Of a stretch of 64,000 bases of DNA, positions 1 through 11,379 are shown piece after piece (position 1 is the first letter of the stretch; each line of letters begins with the position of its first letter). The notes under the pieces are model-generated. The model was not told the DNA's origin and searched no databases. It worked only from the letters and a program-made list of their open reading frames with translations. Location: the NCBI GenBank assembly GCA_027924645.1, contig BSBN01000252.1:4712001-4776000 (forward strand), given 5' to 3'. Origin of the DNA: Cunninghamia lanceolata. Taxonomy: Eukaryota; Streptophyta; Pinopsida; Cupressales; Cupressaceae. Position numbers and translations under genes: made by a program.

Positions 1-194
1 GAGACTGAGAAACTACGAATCTCCAACCAGAGACTACATGTAAATTACAGAATATTTGAGAAAATGAAACAATAATCATACCTGGAGGATGGATGGACAG
101 TTCCGTTGGTCGGTAGGGCTTGGGTTGCGTTGTTGGGTCCTCCAAGGTTTCGGCTGGTAAAACTGTAAAAAATGACAGCTAAAAAGTTTTTTTT

Positions 195-395
195 TATTTG
201 AACTTACGCAGATGGGTTCGTTCGAACCCCCATAAAAATGAACCCATTATTTTATTATTAAAAAAATGGGTCGACCGTGGGTTCGAAGGAATCCCCCAAT
301 GATGTGGGGTTTGTTTGAACAGGGGGGATTTGAACAAACTTATTTTTGGGTTCTAATGAACACCCCGCATTCGAATGAACCCGTGCAAAAAAAAA
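195..395. repeat. Cluster of GGGTTC/GAACCC imperfect palindromes
   Basis: Within about 200 bases the words GGGTTC and GAACCC, or one-base variants, recur several times in facing pairs, for example GGGTTCGTTCGAACCCCC near 209 and a TTCGAA core near 270. C and G runs alternate with A/T-rich spacers. No ORF or known terminal inverted repeat explains it. It could be the end of a MITE or a degenerate satellite. The palindromes are seen directly; the origin is unknown. Confidence 0.4.
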
Positions 396-1779
396 ATTGC
401 CCGCCCAGTTTTCCTTCCTCAATGCAATTGTAACCTAGTTATGTGGGTTCACCTAGGACCTATAATTTATAATATAAGATACTTTATCAATTAAAATAAT
501 AATGAAAAATAAGTATAATATATTTTGAAATAAATGTAGAATTAAGAATTATCATCAGACCTGTATGTTTCATTGATGTGAATCTCCCCGTGGATTCCAT
601 GGATGAACAATATAATCAAAGTATTTATGATCATTTTGTCTTTCATGATCATTTACCCAATCAAGGTTGTCTATGCTTGGTGCTCCCTCTAACCATATGA
701 ATCCATATACATGTGGTGAACCTTTGTGCTACCATTCATATCTAGACTAGTAATCTTTTACTTCCATTCCCTTTTGTAGTATTTCCTTTTGAAACATTGT
801 ATATCATAAGTGCATGTAATATGCCACAATATGGGGGTAGTCAATAATATTTTTTCATCGCCATTTTTATGCTTCTTGTAGATTAGTTAGTTGTGTTCTT
901 GGAATTAGTGCATGCAAATATAGCCAATACATATTTGTCACACTCAAAGTAAAGGAAATTATTGGTGTTCCAATTTGATGCAAGAGGTTGGTTAATTCAT
1001 CGTGACATTTTGCATAATGATACCTTGTAACCTTAGTGTCATACCAAAACACATCAAATGGTTAGCTAGATGTGAGTGGGGGATGTTTTCCATATGCTCT
1101 CGTAACTCATTAAATGTAATTGGCGTGCGTTGAAATTTTTTTTTGACAAACACAATAGATAAATTTTGTGCATGATGTCTCATAATCATATTCATGTAAT
1201 ATCTAAATTGTGAGTGTCCTACAAAATGATTATCTTTATATCAAAACAAATGTTTAACAAATTCATGTAGATGGACTCTCCTTATTCATGGTTCTAACAA
1301 ATCACATCATCCATCTGGAAATAGTGTGGAAAAGACATATCAAGTAACCCTTCAAGGACATACTCATTCATTGGAGATGCTCCAATTCTTGGCCAATCAA
1401 TTAGTGATCCAAAATCTACATTAGGGTTATTTACCCATGCATGGATGAGTTCCATCTCTCTTTGGACATTTGGTGGTTTAGTGTAACACTACTTTTCTCC
1501 CATAGTTATTGAAGTATTAGCAACACATTTATTATAGCTTACACTAGAGTTTAGACGAGTATAAACATTAAATGATGTGCAAATAACAAAGATAAATTAC
1601 AACATGTGATAATTTAATAAGAACTCTAAAGTAAATCATTCACAAAGAAAATTAGATAACATAATCACATAATCATATTAACATCAAAACCCACATATAT
1701 AATAATTCTAATATTTTTATTAGCAATAAGTTTAGTACTTATCTGAATCATTGAGAACTTGAATTGATAACTCTCACAT
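396..1779. other. AT-rich stretch, no gene seen
   Basis: Both strands are interrupted by frequent stops. The two short open frames around 867-1195 have low-complexity, unrecognisable translations. I see no RNA gene, repeat array or element terminus. Confidence 0.5.
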
Positions 1780-2113
1780 TAGGAAGATTTCAGTGGTCTT
1801 GGACCTCATAGCTATGGTACATTCCAAGAGTAACCAATTCTTATTCAGAACCAACACATGTGCTTCCCAAGCACCCAATTTTAATTTGTAAACAACATGT
1901 GCTTCTCAAGAACACAAGCCCTAGCCAAAACAATCCCTAGTGTACACTGTACCCTGAGTTGGACACATCCTATGTGCCCCTTCTCCCATTCCCATAGCCC
2001 ACCAAAACTACCTTCTTCTTTCTTTGAGTGATCTCTATGTCCTTTCCAAGTCTCACATAAATGCCTTATATAACTTTTTAAGGGGTGGTTTCTAAAACAT
2101 CACACCCTTTCAT
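1780..2113 (-). repeat. Dispersed LTR-like repeat, copy 1
   Basis: Read on the minus strand this stretch begins AAGGGTGTGAT then GAAACCACCC, has a TATA-like TTATATAAGG near 2066-2075, and then GGAGAAGGGGCACA, GTGTCCAACTC and GGCTAGGGCT. The same blocks in the same order occur on the plus strand at 44845-45100, so the two are inverted copies of one family. The TATA-like box and the lack of coding potential suggest the U3-R part of an LTR; no TG...CA ends were fixed. Confidence 0.5.
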
Positions 2114-5100
2114 AAAGATTTCATTTTAATAAGTATTTAAATAAATACATTTATTTCTCTTATTTAATTTAAGATACTATATAAATACTCTCATTAATCT
2201 TCATTTTAACCAAAGGATCATAATATCCTTTATTTTTCCATCTCCCTTTTAATTATAAAGGGTTAAATAAACTTTATCTTCTTATAATTTTAAAGGGTTA
2301 TTCATAAATGACTTTATTTTCTATTTTTGGGGAAAAAGTCACATAACATTGCACCCCCTATAAATTAGTTGTCCTCACTAGGTCAAGTTGAATCTTCAAC
2401 ATAATTTAGAAAAAAAAAATTACTCAACAAAATGTGGATGTAACATTATTGATATAATAATGAGTCTATTTCTTTTGAACTTTATTTATAATTATATTTC
2501 TCAAATTTTAGGTCTATTCAATAACTCTTCTACTATAACTGAGACCATAATTAGATCTCATTGAAAATGCTTTTTAAATCAATAATATGATTAGAACTAT
2601 AAGTGCATTTTAATATCCATACTATGCAATGACTCATCATTGAGTATCATATAATATATATACTCAAAAATCTATTCTGAGATGATAGTCATGCTTTCAA
2701 GACTACATGCATATCCTCTTTGTGCATACCACGTATATTTGAATGGCAAGAAATAAATCAAAATTTATATAATTTCCTAACTACTCAAATAAATTTTTAG
2801 GACAAGTCTAAATCTAACAATGATTTACATGTAAATTGGTATATTACTATCAACAAGGTGTTTATAATACCTAACCTAAATCTTAGTCCTATACAAAAAA
2901 TGTACAAGGTTATTGGGGTGATCCAGTCTAATAACAAAGTACAATAAAATAAAGATGGTACAAAGAATTCAAATAAAACATTTATAGGGTACTTCATAAA
3001 CATCATTAATTTTCTATATAATAGGTTTATACTAATATAACTCTTGTTGAAATTCCATATCAAAAGAAAAATTACAGGTTGTATGTACCCTTATAAACTT
3101 TTGACATGTCCCCATGGTAGATGCTAAGTTAATATGTTCAATTTCATATCTTATTAAAACATTGTTTCATTCCACTTAAACAACATCATATTTTTGAAAG
3201 TTTAAGATGGGAAAAGGATCCTCGGACTTGTGGCTTATGCACCCACAATATAACCTAGGAAAAAAATTTGAGTACCAAGTTGTCCTATCGCTACTTTATC
3301 CAACTAATTAATGGACTTCACATAGTTCAAGGAAAAAATATATATACAACAATCAAGCTTCATTGTATTTCATTCTTCATCTTAACACGATTCTTTAGTT
3401 ATAGATTTTCTCTAAGTCACAATGTTCCATTGAATCCAATTTATTTTATCAAGGTCAATTTCTTAGGTCTAGTTTTAATTAGAGATAGTTAGAATTGGTT
3501 TCACAATTCTAATAATACTCATGTATAAATTTTTTAATTTCATGACAAGGTGTAGGTTACTAGGTGAAGATAAATAATTTTATTTCTCCATTTTACACTT
3601 CTCATTAAACATCATAACTTATTACTACATTTACATAAAATGTATGTGGACAATGTTATGTTGAAGGTATGTTATATATTGAAATGTATTGTAAATTATT
3701 TTAAAGCTTGTCTATGTGCACTAAAGCATATGATGTACATAAACATATTCAAATTGAGAAAGTATTATCTAATCACAAGGCTAAATATAATTATTAGTTA
3801 CCTTTTAATTTGAAAGGCTCTATATGTAAAAAAAAAACATAGAGATGATGAATAGGTTCAAAAATATTAATGAAACTTTAATGAAATTTGATACAACTTA
3901 ATCTACTATAACTAACAATAACACTACCCAATTTCTACAATTTCTACTTTCCATGATGTGAATCTACACTTTGTTTTCATTATATAAATATATAAAGAAT
4001 AAAATTGCACATCTAAGGATGGATAGGTCCTAACATTAACATCCCCCCAAAACATATAAAATTGCCCTTTCTATGTAAATCTATTAACCCATTGAACCTA
4101 CACTCACGTTAAAACTAGTATTGTTTTTAATTCACTATATTCATAGAAAAATAAAGTCATATATTCTTTGTATAAATGTATAATCACAAAAGAGCCTTCC
4201 AATAAGTTCTACATTTTAAATATATCTAATTAAGATTAATAAATATATAAATAAATAAAAAACTTACACCCCTCAATGCTCTATTGCTCCATTTAATGAC
4301 ATAGGGCAAAACCTTACTTATGTATTTCAAGGATTCCTAGGACATTTGACACTAGTCAAAAAAAACTAAATATGTTATTGTAAGAGTTGGCCACATAAAT
4401 ATCTTCAAGTTAATCAAATTTAGCATAGGAAGTGATAGATGGAAGAATATGAAGCACATTTTCTATTTTTCCACAATACAAGACCTTTCTCACTATGACA
4501 ATCTACTAGCCAAGATTTAGCCATATCCATAGACAAATTTTAAAAGATCAAGACCTTTTTAATATGATATTTTTACCTAAAGCTTTCTAAACCCTATATT
4601 ATCCGGCTAATAGATTTTATTTTTCACTTAAAACAAACATATGTTATCGGTTAGTTTTTGCCCATTTAATGTTTTAGTCATCGCCAACTCGATGACATGT
4701 TTAAATGCATATATATAATTTCATTATGAAAGTGAATCTTTTCTATACTAGCTAAAAATTTAGTGCTCTTTAAGTCTGAATCTACACTTTCTTTCTATTA
4801 TAGTTTCTGGCCCAAATCTGTTTGCTAATCTTAGGCTCATTAGAGACTATGCACACTATCAATATAAAATTTCAAATTTAATTTGTTGTCCTCTTCTGTT
4901 AACATTACGTTAACATTACAGAGACATACAATTTTTTTTTTTTTCATGCATTTGTTTTAGGTAAATAGTTGAACACCTTGTCATAGAGAAAGATATAATT
5001 TAGATAATGTTTATCTTTGAAACATTCATTTTCCTTTTATAAAATGGAATTACTTGATATGTGGAAACTTCCTATGTGATATTATAAGTGTTTTCCTTCT

Positions 5101-6490
5101 TTAGAGTCAACAATATAACTCTAGATTACCATCATATGTCTTGTATATGGCTTTCAACTCTTAAAAAACTGCCCAAAATGTTGTTTGACATATTTCTTGT
5201 CGAACTCAATCATTGCATGGGAATCTTTCATAGACATGGAGGAAAGAGGCATCATTCTAGAAGCCATAGACATGAATTGACTAACAATAATGGATATGAA
5301 TGTATATATTGACTGAATGAATTATGAGTTTCCTAAAATATTAAGTAGAGAAGTGAAGGATAGGTGTAATACAATATATAAGTGAAGGGATATGTATGAT
5401 AAGTTGTGTTCCTGCAAGGTGATTGGGTTGCATCTATTCATAAAAACTCTTGATAAACTAATGAAAATTAGGTACATAATATCCCTTTCTATGTTGGAAA
5501 GTCTTGAATCTTGAGATAAAAAGGTAAGAAAAATTCCATAATAGTTGGTTACCATGTAACCAACCAACCACTAAAAAATTTGGAAGCTATATTAAGTTTT
5601 TTTTCTTATTTCCTTTCTATTTTCCATTCTGTGCCATATCTTTGTCTCTCATATTTCTTTAAGGGTTCTATATTCATGAATGGAGTACGAGGTGGATTAT
5701 GGGGACTAGATGAAAGGTTTACGTCTATACATACACAACTAGCTATGAATTTAAGGCTGCATAACCCACTACTTATAACACATGTAGGGATTTTCAATCA
5801 TGTCATAATAATATACCTCGTGAGCATATACTTCATACATCTCATGGTAGATTTCCTTGTTCACTTATGGATTTTTTTTCTATTTGTGGCTCTCTTGCTT
5901 TGTATTTCTTCAAGGATCCTAGTGATACAAATATACCTCCCTAGCCTTTACACACTTTCTAGTCCATATTCCTTTTATTGTGGCTTTTGGTATATTGAAC
6001 TATTTAGTGATGAACTCATACTGTGATAGTTCTTTATCTTCTCATGATGTAGCTAATGACTCCTTGTTCCTTGATGATTTGATTTATGATGCACATTCTT
6101 TTCATACACATATGTTAAATCCATTTAGTGGTATTTAAGATGTGTATTTACATATTAAACCTTTCTTAACCTTATATTATATTTATAAACATAGTGATGT
6201 GACAATGATGAATACAATTGGTGATACCTTAGTTGATAGATAAAAACAATGATTTATTTCATTCTTACCTATTATACATACTTTCATGCTTTGGCATGTG
6301 CTTTCATAGGTTACTTTCCTATTGGTCCTAAACTATGTTTTATTCATAATTCTTATTCTTCCCCTTCTAGTGGTTCGTCCTTATTGGATCCCATGAATTT
6401 TCTATGCATCATTATGATATATTTTTATTCATGGAGACCTTCATTTAGTTGATTTTAGAGTACATTCTTAGACACTGTAAGGCCCATAGG
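2114..6490. other. AT-rich stretch, no gene seen
   Basis: About 4.4 kb of very AT-rich sequence with only short, low-complexity open frames. The longest (5580-6026, +) translates to a phenylalanine/leucine/isoleucine-rich string resembling no family I know and typical of AT-rich chance ORFs. A poly-T run lies near 4930-4943. No LTR boundary, primer site, tRNA or repeat array was found. Confidence 0.5.
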
Positions 6491-6649
6491 TGTCCTATGT
6501 AATGCCCCGCCATGCAACCATAGAGATAAGTTTAACTAAGCAATAAAGAGGGTGATTTTTTTTTTAAACAGAAGTAATGATAACAAAACATAACATAGTC
6601 TATAATCAACAAGTTAAACTAGAATCTCTAGGAATTACACAGCTGCATT

Positions 6650-7285
6650 ATTGAAATTATACAATAATCAACATGTACATTGGAAACCAAACCATCACCC
6701 AAAATAATCTCTCCTCTGGCAGCAACTTGAACCACCTGATTGTTAGCAACCATGAATCTATCATAATAGGGTACTCTAAGAGTACCTAGAACTAATAAAT
6801 CAGTTGATCAAGTAATGTGCACTGAAGCCCCTGAATCAATGATCCATCTGACATCTCTAGATGCATGAGTAGTAATTAGGGCATGTCCTTTTCCTTTGAA
6901 GCTGGGGGAAGTATCCTTGTCCTTATTCTTATTTTTGTTAGAAGGAGGAGGTGAACTAGATGAGGAAGGAGGGGTTATATTATGTTCCTTGAGCAATTGT
7001 TTTAACTCATAATTTCCTTCTTATTATAGCTTTGTTCACTATGGCCCTCTCTTTTACATTTGGGCCTCTCCTTCTTAGGATGTGTCTCTTTAGAAGACAG
7101 ATTGAAAGGCTCATTTGATTCTATTTTGGGTTTATCCTTCTTGTTCTTTCCTTTCTCTTTGGATGTAGAAGCAACTAATGCATGAGACTTAGTGATATCA
7201 AATTGACGAAGTTTGGATTGTTCTCTAGTCAATCTTTCATAGAATGTCTCAAAGGATGGCATAACAAATCTAGTTCCCAACCCAT
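6650..7285 (-). pseudogene. Ty1/copia gag-protease fragment
   Basis: Decayed piece of a copia polyprotein: the C-terminal part of Gag followed by the aspartic protease. The protease carries WIIDSGASVHIT at 6811-6846, the DSGAS active-site motif of Ty1/copia proteases, and the frame continues past a stop through a region with ...ANNQVVQVA... and ...IILGDG..., as the family does downstream of the active site. The Gag part (7002-7285) has a lysine-rich stretch and a spoiled zinc knuckle: CKREGHSEQSY keeps one Cys and the His but lacks the first and last Cys. Integrase, RT and RNase H are absent. The Gag end stops exactly where a microsatellite starts at 7283, so the element is truncated on both sides. 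Confidence 0.75.
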
Positions 7286-7292
7286 ACATACA

Positions 7293-7324
<32 letters not shown>

Positions 7325-7325
7325 C

Positions 7326-7384
<59 letters not shown>

Positions 7385-7410
7385 TACACATACACATACA
7401 CATACATATA

Positions 7411-7457
<47 letters not shown>

Positions 7458-7473
7458 TGTATGTATGTATGTA
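7283..7473. repeat. Compound microsatellite with inverted arms
   Basis: In order: (CATA)n, (CACATA)n, (CA)n, a return to (CATA), a pure (TA)n core around 7409-7430, then (TATG)n to 7473. CATA and TATG are reverse complements, so the two ends can pair across the TA core as one large imperfect hairpin. It separates the copia fragment from the 2.3 kb repeat. All positive-looking open frames across it are repeat artefacts. Confidence 0.9.
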
Positions 7474-9819
7474 TACTTATTTTCACATTTTTCAAGTCAA
7501 CGGAAAATTTGTTTGCTATAGGAGCTTAAACTATTCTTTTAAAACAACAGAGGATATTTTTATTTCTTCCCATCTCAAACATACATTATTCCATTTTCTT
7601 TACATAAACAAATTACAATAAAATGAGATAGACAAAAGGGAGAAAAGCATTTTTCTTACAACACATATGATGAAGGGCATTTTATATTTCCATTTCCATT
7701 TCAATAGAATACATGATTTTCAAACCAACTACACAAGAGAGAGCATCTCTCCTCTAATATGACCATTGCATCAACCCAAAAATGAGGGTAAGGCAACTCA
7801 ATGCCATGGTTTTATAAATCACAAAATATCACAAAAACCATGATTCCTTCACCACTTCAAGCTTCTCCAAAGTCTCCAAAACATACCTACAAAACATGTA
7901 AAGAAAACAACCAAGTCCATGGATACTTTCCACCCAACCTAGGCCTAAGATAGACCACCCCCAAGTTAGGAGGCCCTCTAACAAAGAAAGGATCATTCCA
8001 CAAAAAATACACTCACACCAAACACATAAACTCCCCACCAAGGCTAAACACAAAACTAATCCATTTGAAAAATGGATTTGATGGGTGAGAGAGTGGACTC
8101 ACTCTACTCAAGGAGACCCACACTCTTAATAACAAATATATCATATATCATGTGGCCTCTTGCCATATTTATTATTTCACGTAAATAAGGCACTCATGCC
8201 ATCACCAGAACTTTCTCATAACTCCAAATAAAGGACTTTGGCCATAAAACCATACCCAAATCAAAGAGGGGAAACCAAGGAGGTTCTCAACCTCTCCCAC
8301 CCAAACTAAGGTGATCTCTCTCACATGGAGAGCTCACCCAACAACCCATAAAACCTAAAATACAACACTACATAAAAAATACATGAAATAAACATCAACA
8401 TACATGATACTTAAGAAAATAAGCAAGTAAATAAAGAGATTGTAGCCATAAAGAATACCTCTCAAGATTTAACAATTGAGGTTGATGGTGAAGAGATTCC
8501 ACAAATCTTCCCAACTCCTTCCAAGAATCTCCAAGTTCTTCTCTCCCAACACAAACTTGAAAATTTCCCCAAAAGAAAAAAAAAACAAGAAACCCCCTCT
8601 CATCAAAATGAGGCAGATATAAAGACAAGGCTCTCAAAACCTAATAGATGAGAAGGTAACACTTGTCACCCTCTCCTCCATCCACATAACCCTCCTCACC
8701 CTCTTTCATTTCTCTTTGGATGTAGAAGCAACTAATGCATGAGACTTAGTGATATCAAATTGATGAAGTTTGGATTGTTCTCTAGTCAATCTTTCACAGA
8801 ATGTCTCAAAGGATGGCATAACAAATCTAGTTCCCAACCCATCCATTGTAGAATAAAAGGAAGTAGCTACACATTCTCCCACAAGTGCTCTCACACATGT
8901 GTGAGAGCGTAGGGGAATGTGAGCACACAAAGGGAAGCTTCTTACGAATGAGGAGGTGACACTTGCCACCTTCTCATTCATATAAGCTACACTCTTCCCC
9001 ACAAGTACTCTCACACATGGGTGAGAGCATAGGGAAGATGTTCACACATGTGGGAAGCTTGTAAAGCATGAGAAGAAAGGGTGACCTTACCCAAGTGGGT
9101 GAGGTTAAAGTTAAGTGAGATGGTGACCTTCCAACCACCCTCACACTTCCCAAACTCATCACTTGACTTCAGGGTCAAGTTTGGGTGACCATAGAAGGTC
9201 CAAATCAAGTTTAATTATGCTAGGAATGGTCCTAGATCCTAGGGGTATGACCTAGGGTCAATATTTGACCATTAGCAACACTTACAAACCCATAAAATTA
9301 CATAAACGTGGCTTCAAACATTTAGCACTTAAAAATTATGCAAAGTCAACATTACACTTTTTACAAGACATCAAAAGATAAATTGAAAAGGTTTAAACCA
9401 TACAAACTATTATAAATCAAATTACAACAAAGATCAACATTGTCCAACACATGTGACCTTAGTCCTACTTAGGACCAGGTTGGCTGAATAGGGAATAACA
9501 TATGGTTGTTGTTTGACCTACGAATTTTCATAGGCATGCAAAGTAAACCTGCACACTTTCACAAACACATCAATAGCACATGATAACATAGGTAAAGTAA
9601 AGTACATTGCACACACACACATGATCGCATAAATAAGTAAAACATCCATGATAGCCATATATCAATACTCATATACTTCATAATTCACCAAAAACTCACA
9701 AGTATGATCAAATTCACATAACTCAAAATATATCATTATTTAAATCACAACTAATCATAACATCTACATCTAGTCTAATCACAACATATAACATCATATC
9801 ATAAAATGAAATCTAGCAT
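7474..9819 (+). repeat. 2.3 kb LTR-like repeat, copy 1
   Basis: Matches 30838-33053 in direct orientation over its whole length, from ACTTATTTTCACATTT to ATGAAATCTAGCAT, with scattered substitutions and small indels. It is non-coding, contains hairpin-forming words, and one 22-base palindrome around CTCTCACACATGTGTGAGAG (8887-8908). Sequence continues without a break to 9993, where the polypurine tract of chromovirus A begins, so this could be that element's 3' LTR (minus orientation, starting TGTGAGGCC). The 5' LTR fragment at 14784 does not obviously match it, so the assignment is unproven. Compared with copy 2 it has an extra block holding a copia gag fragment. Confidence 0.7.
8709..8842 (-). 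pseudogene. Copia gag fragment embedded in the repeat
   Basis: A 134-base piece of copia Gag, near-identical to 7152-7285: I count two differences, both C/T. It translates as the same Gag segment (GLGTRFVMPSFETF onward). It sits inside repeat copy 1, and the corresponding place in copy 2 (around 32050-32062) has no such block, so it is an insertion or conversion tract specific to this copy. Confidence 0.85.
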
Positions 9820-9993
9820 CATATTCTAAACAGATCCACAAAGCATAAATTATCTAACTAAACCAACCAGATATATCAATAGGGTCTAAATATGGGATCA
9901 ACAATCCCAATAATATCTACAAGTCTAAACATATAATCCATCTGATAAGTCAATGTAAACAAAATATGAAGTGGGATCAAGGTAGGCCTCACA

Positions 9994-10007
9994 TCCTCCC
10001 TCCTAAG
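9994..10007 (-). other. Polypurine tract of chromovirus A
   Basis: Plus strand TCCTCCCTCCTAAG, that is an AGGAGGGAGGA purine run on the minus strand, directly followed by TGTGAGGCC. This is where plus-strand DNA synthesis would be primed and where the 3' LTR should begin with TG. Confidence 0.6.
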
Positions 10008-10024
10008 ACTAAACTTCCTCCTGG

Positions 10025-11330
10025 AAGTCAACAAAGAGGTGTGGATTTAGAGTCCTCAAACTAGTAGTGTCATCCCACATAGATGAGACCTTGTCATAAC
10101 AGTCCCACTGGACCCTAACCTAGTCCAACTCATGACCGCAAAGGCCCAACATTTGACAAGGCAAGATGCAAACTGACTCCAAAGCTATCTAGTTGTCTAA
10201 CTCTACCTGCAAGGCATCCCAATCCAATACATGAGTCACATCCAAAATATAATGCCTGAAAATAGATACATGAAACACATTGTTGATGCTTGACAGGCTA
10301 GGTGGCAATGCAAGATTAGAGCCCTTTCCATAATGGATTGGACTCTTATGTAGCCGTATGAGCACAAGAACACATTATCGCCAACCAAGAAGCTCTGATC
10401 CAATCTCTTGGCATCAACATACTTCCTCTGGTGATCCTATGCCTCCTATAAACGCTGCCTGATCAAAGTAACTAGTTGCTCCATATCATGTACCAAATTT
10501 GGCCCAAAATCTACTCTATCCTCAATGTGATGTGAAATCAAAGGGGTCATGCAAGGTCTACCATACAAATCCTTGTAGGGAGGCATACCTAATGAGCTGT
10601 GATGCTCATTATTGTAGGCAAACTCAGCCAGATACAGGTAGTCTTCCCATCTCGACTAATGGTCCATCACATACATGTGAAGGATGTCCTTTAACACCTA
10701 ATTCACCTTGTTAGTCTACCCATCTGTCTCAGGGTGATATGCAGAACCAAAATTGAGCTGAGTGCCCAATGACTATTGAAGTGCTCTCCAAAAGGCTCAA
10801 GTGAAAACTGAATCATTATCTAATTTAATGTGACAAGGCACCCCATGAAATATCACTATGTCATCGAAGAAAACCCTCGCCATTGCTGGTGCATTGTACG
10901 TCGTGCATACAGGTGAAAAGTGGACTACCTTGGTCAACTTGTCAACTGTCATCATGATGGCATCATGATGGTGAGCTAACAAAGGTAGACCAACAATGAA
11001 ATTCAAGAGAATAGAATCCCATTTTCACTCTGGTATTTTGTGAGGGTAAAGAAAACCTGTTGGATGCTGATGCTCGACCTTCACCTTCTAGAACTCAAGG
11101 TAATGAGTAATAAATTTTGCAATATCACACCTCATGCCTTCCCAATGGTACAACTACCTCAAATTGGCATGCATCTTCTTCACCCCTGGATGTGCTATAT
11201 ATGGTGCTCTATGAGCCTCTCATAAAATCAATGATCTAAGATCACATGCAAGGGGAACATAGATGCACTGATGATGTTGAAGAAGATCATCTGCCTTAAG
11301 AGAATACCCTGAAAACTTGCCCTTAAGGGC
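10025..11330 (-). pseudogene. Chromovirus A integrase and chromodomain
   Basis: C-terminal part of pol. The integrase inserts element cDNA; the chromodomain directs insertion to marked chromatin. The core is recognisable by FIVGLPL and MMTVDKLTKVVHFSP (10900-11006), then FHGVPCHIKLDNDSVFT and SAYHPETDG. Two of three catalytic acids are lost: the first Asp is Asn in LNFIVGLPL, and the Glu expected after the ETDG motif reads as Asn. The middle Asp in LDND remains. The tail (about 10025-10200) contains VQWDCYDKVSSMWDD and a closing NPHLF, matching the chromodomain of this lineage though its own residues are worn. Several stops interrupt the frame, so this copy could not integrate. Confidence 0.8.
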
Positions 11331-11379
11331 CCTCTGAGACTGCAACTCTTGCTAAACTTATAGAAACCACTCATCCTCT

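Noticed and set aside
5580..6026. 148-codon plus-strand frame in the AT-rich left part
   Set aside because: Composition is what AT-rich chance frames give, and no domain or element context supports it.
6499..6512. TGTAATGCCCCGCC as the edge of the 3' LTR of chromovirus A
   Set aside because: It resembles the TGTCATGCCC edge at 14784 for about ten bases only; similarity does not continue.
7182..7529. Open frames of His/Thr or Tyr/Val/Cys repeats across the microsatellite
   Set aside because: They are direct translations of CATA, CA and TATG repeats, on both strands at once, and carry no coding signal.
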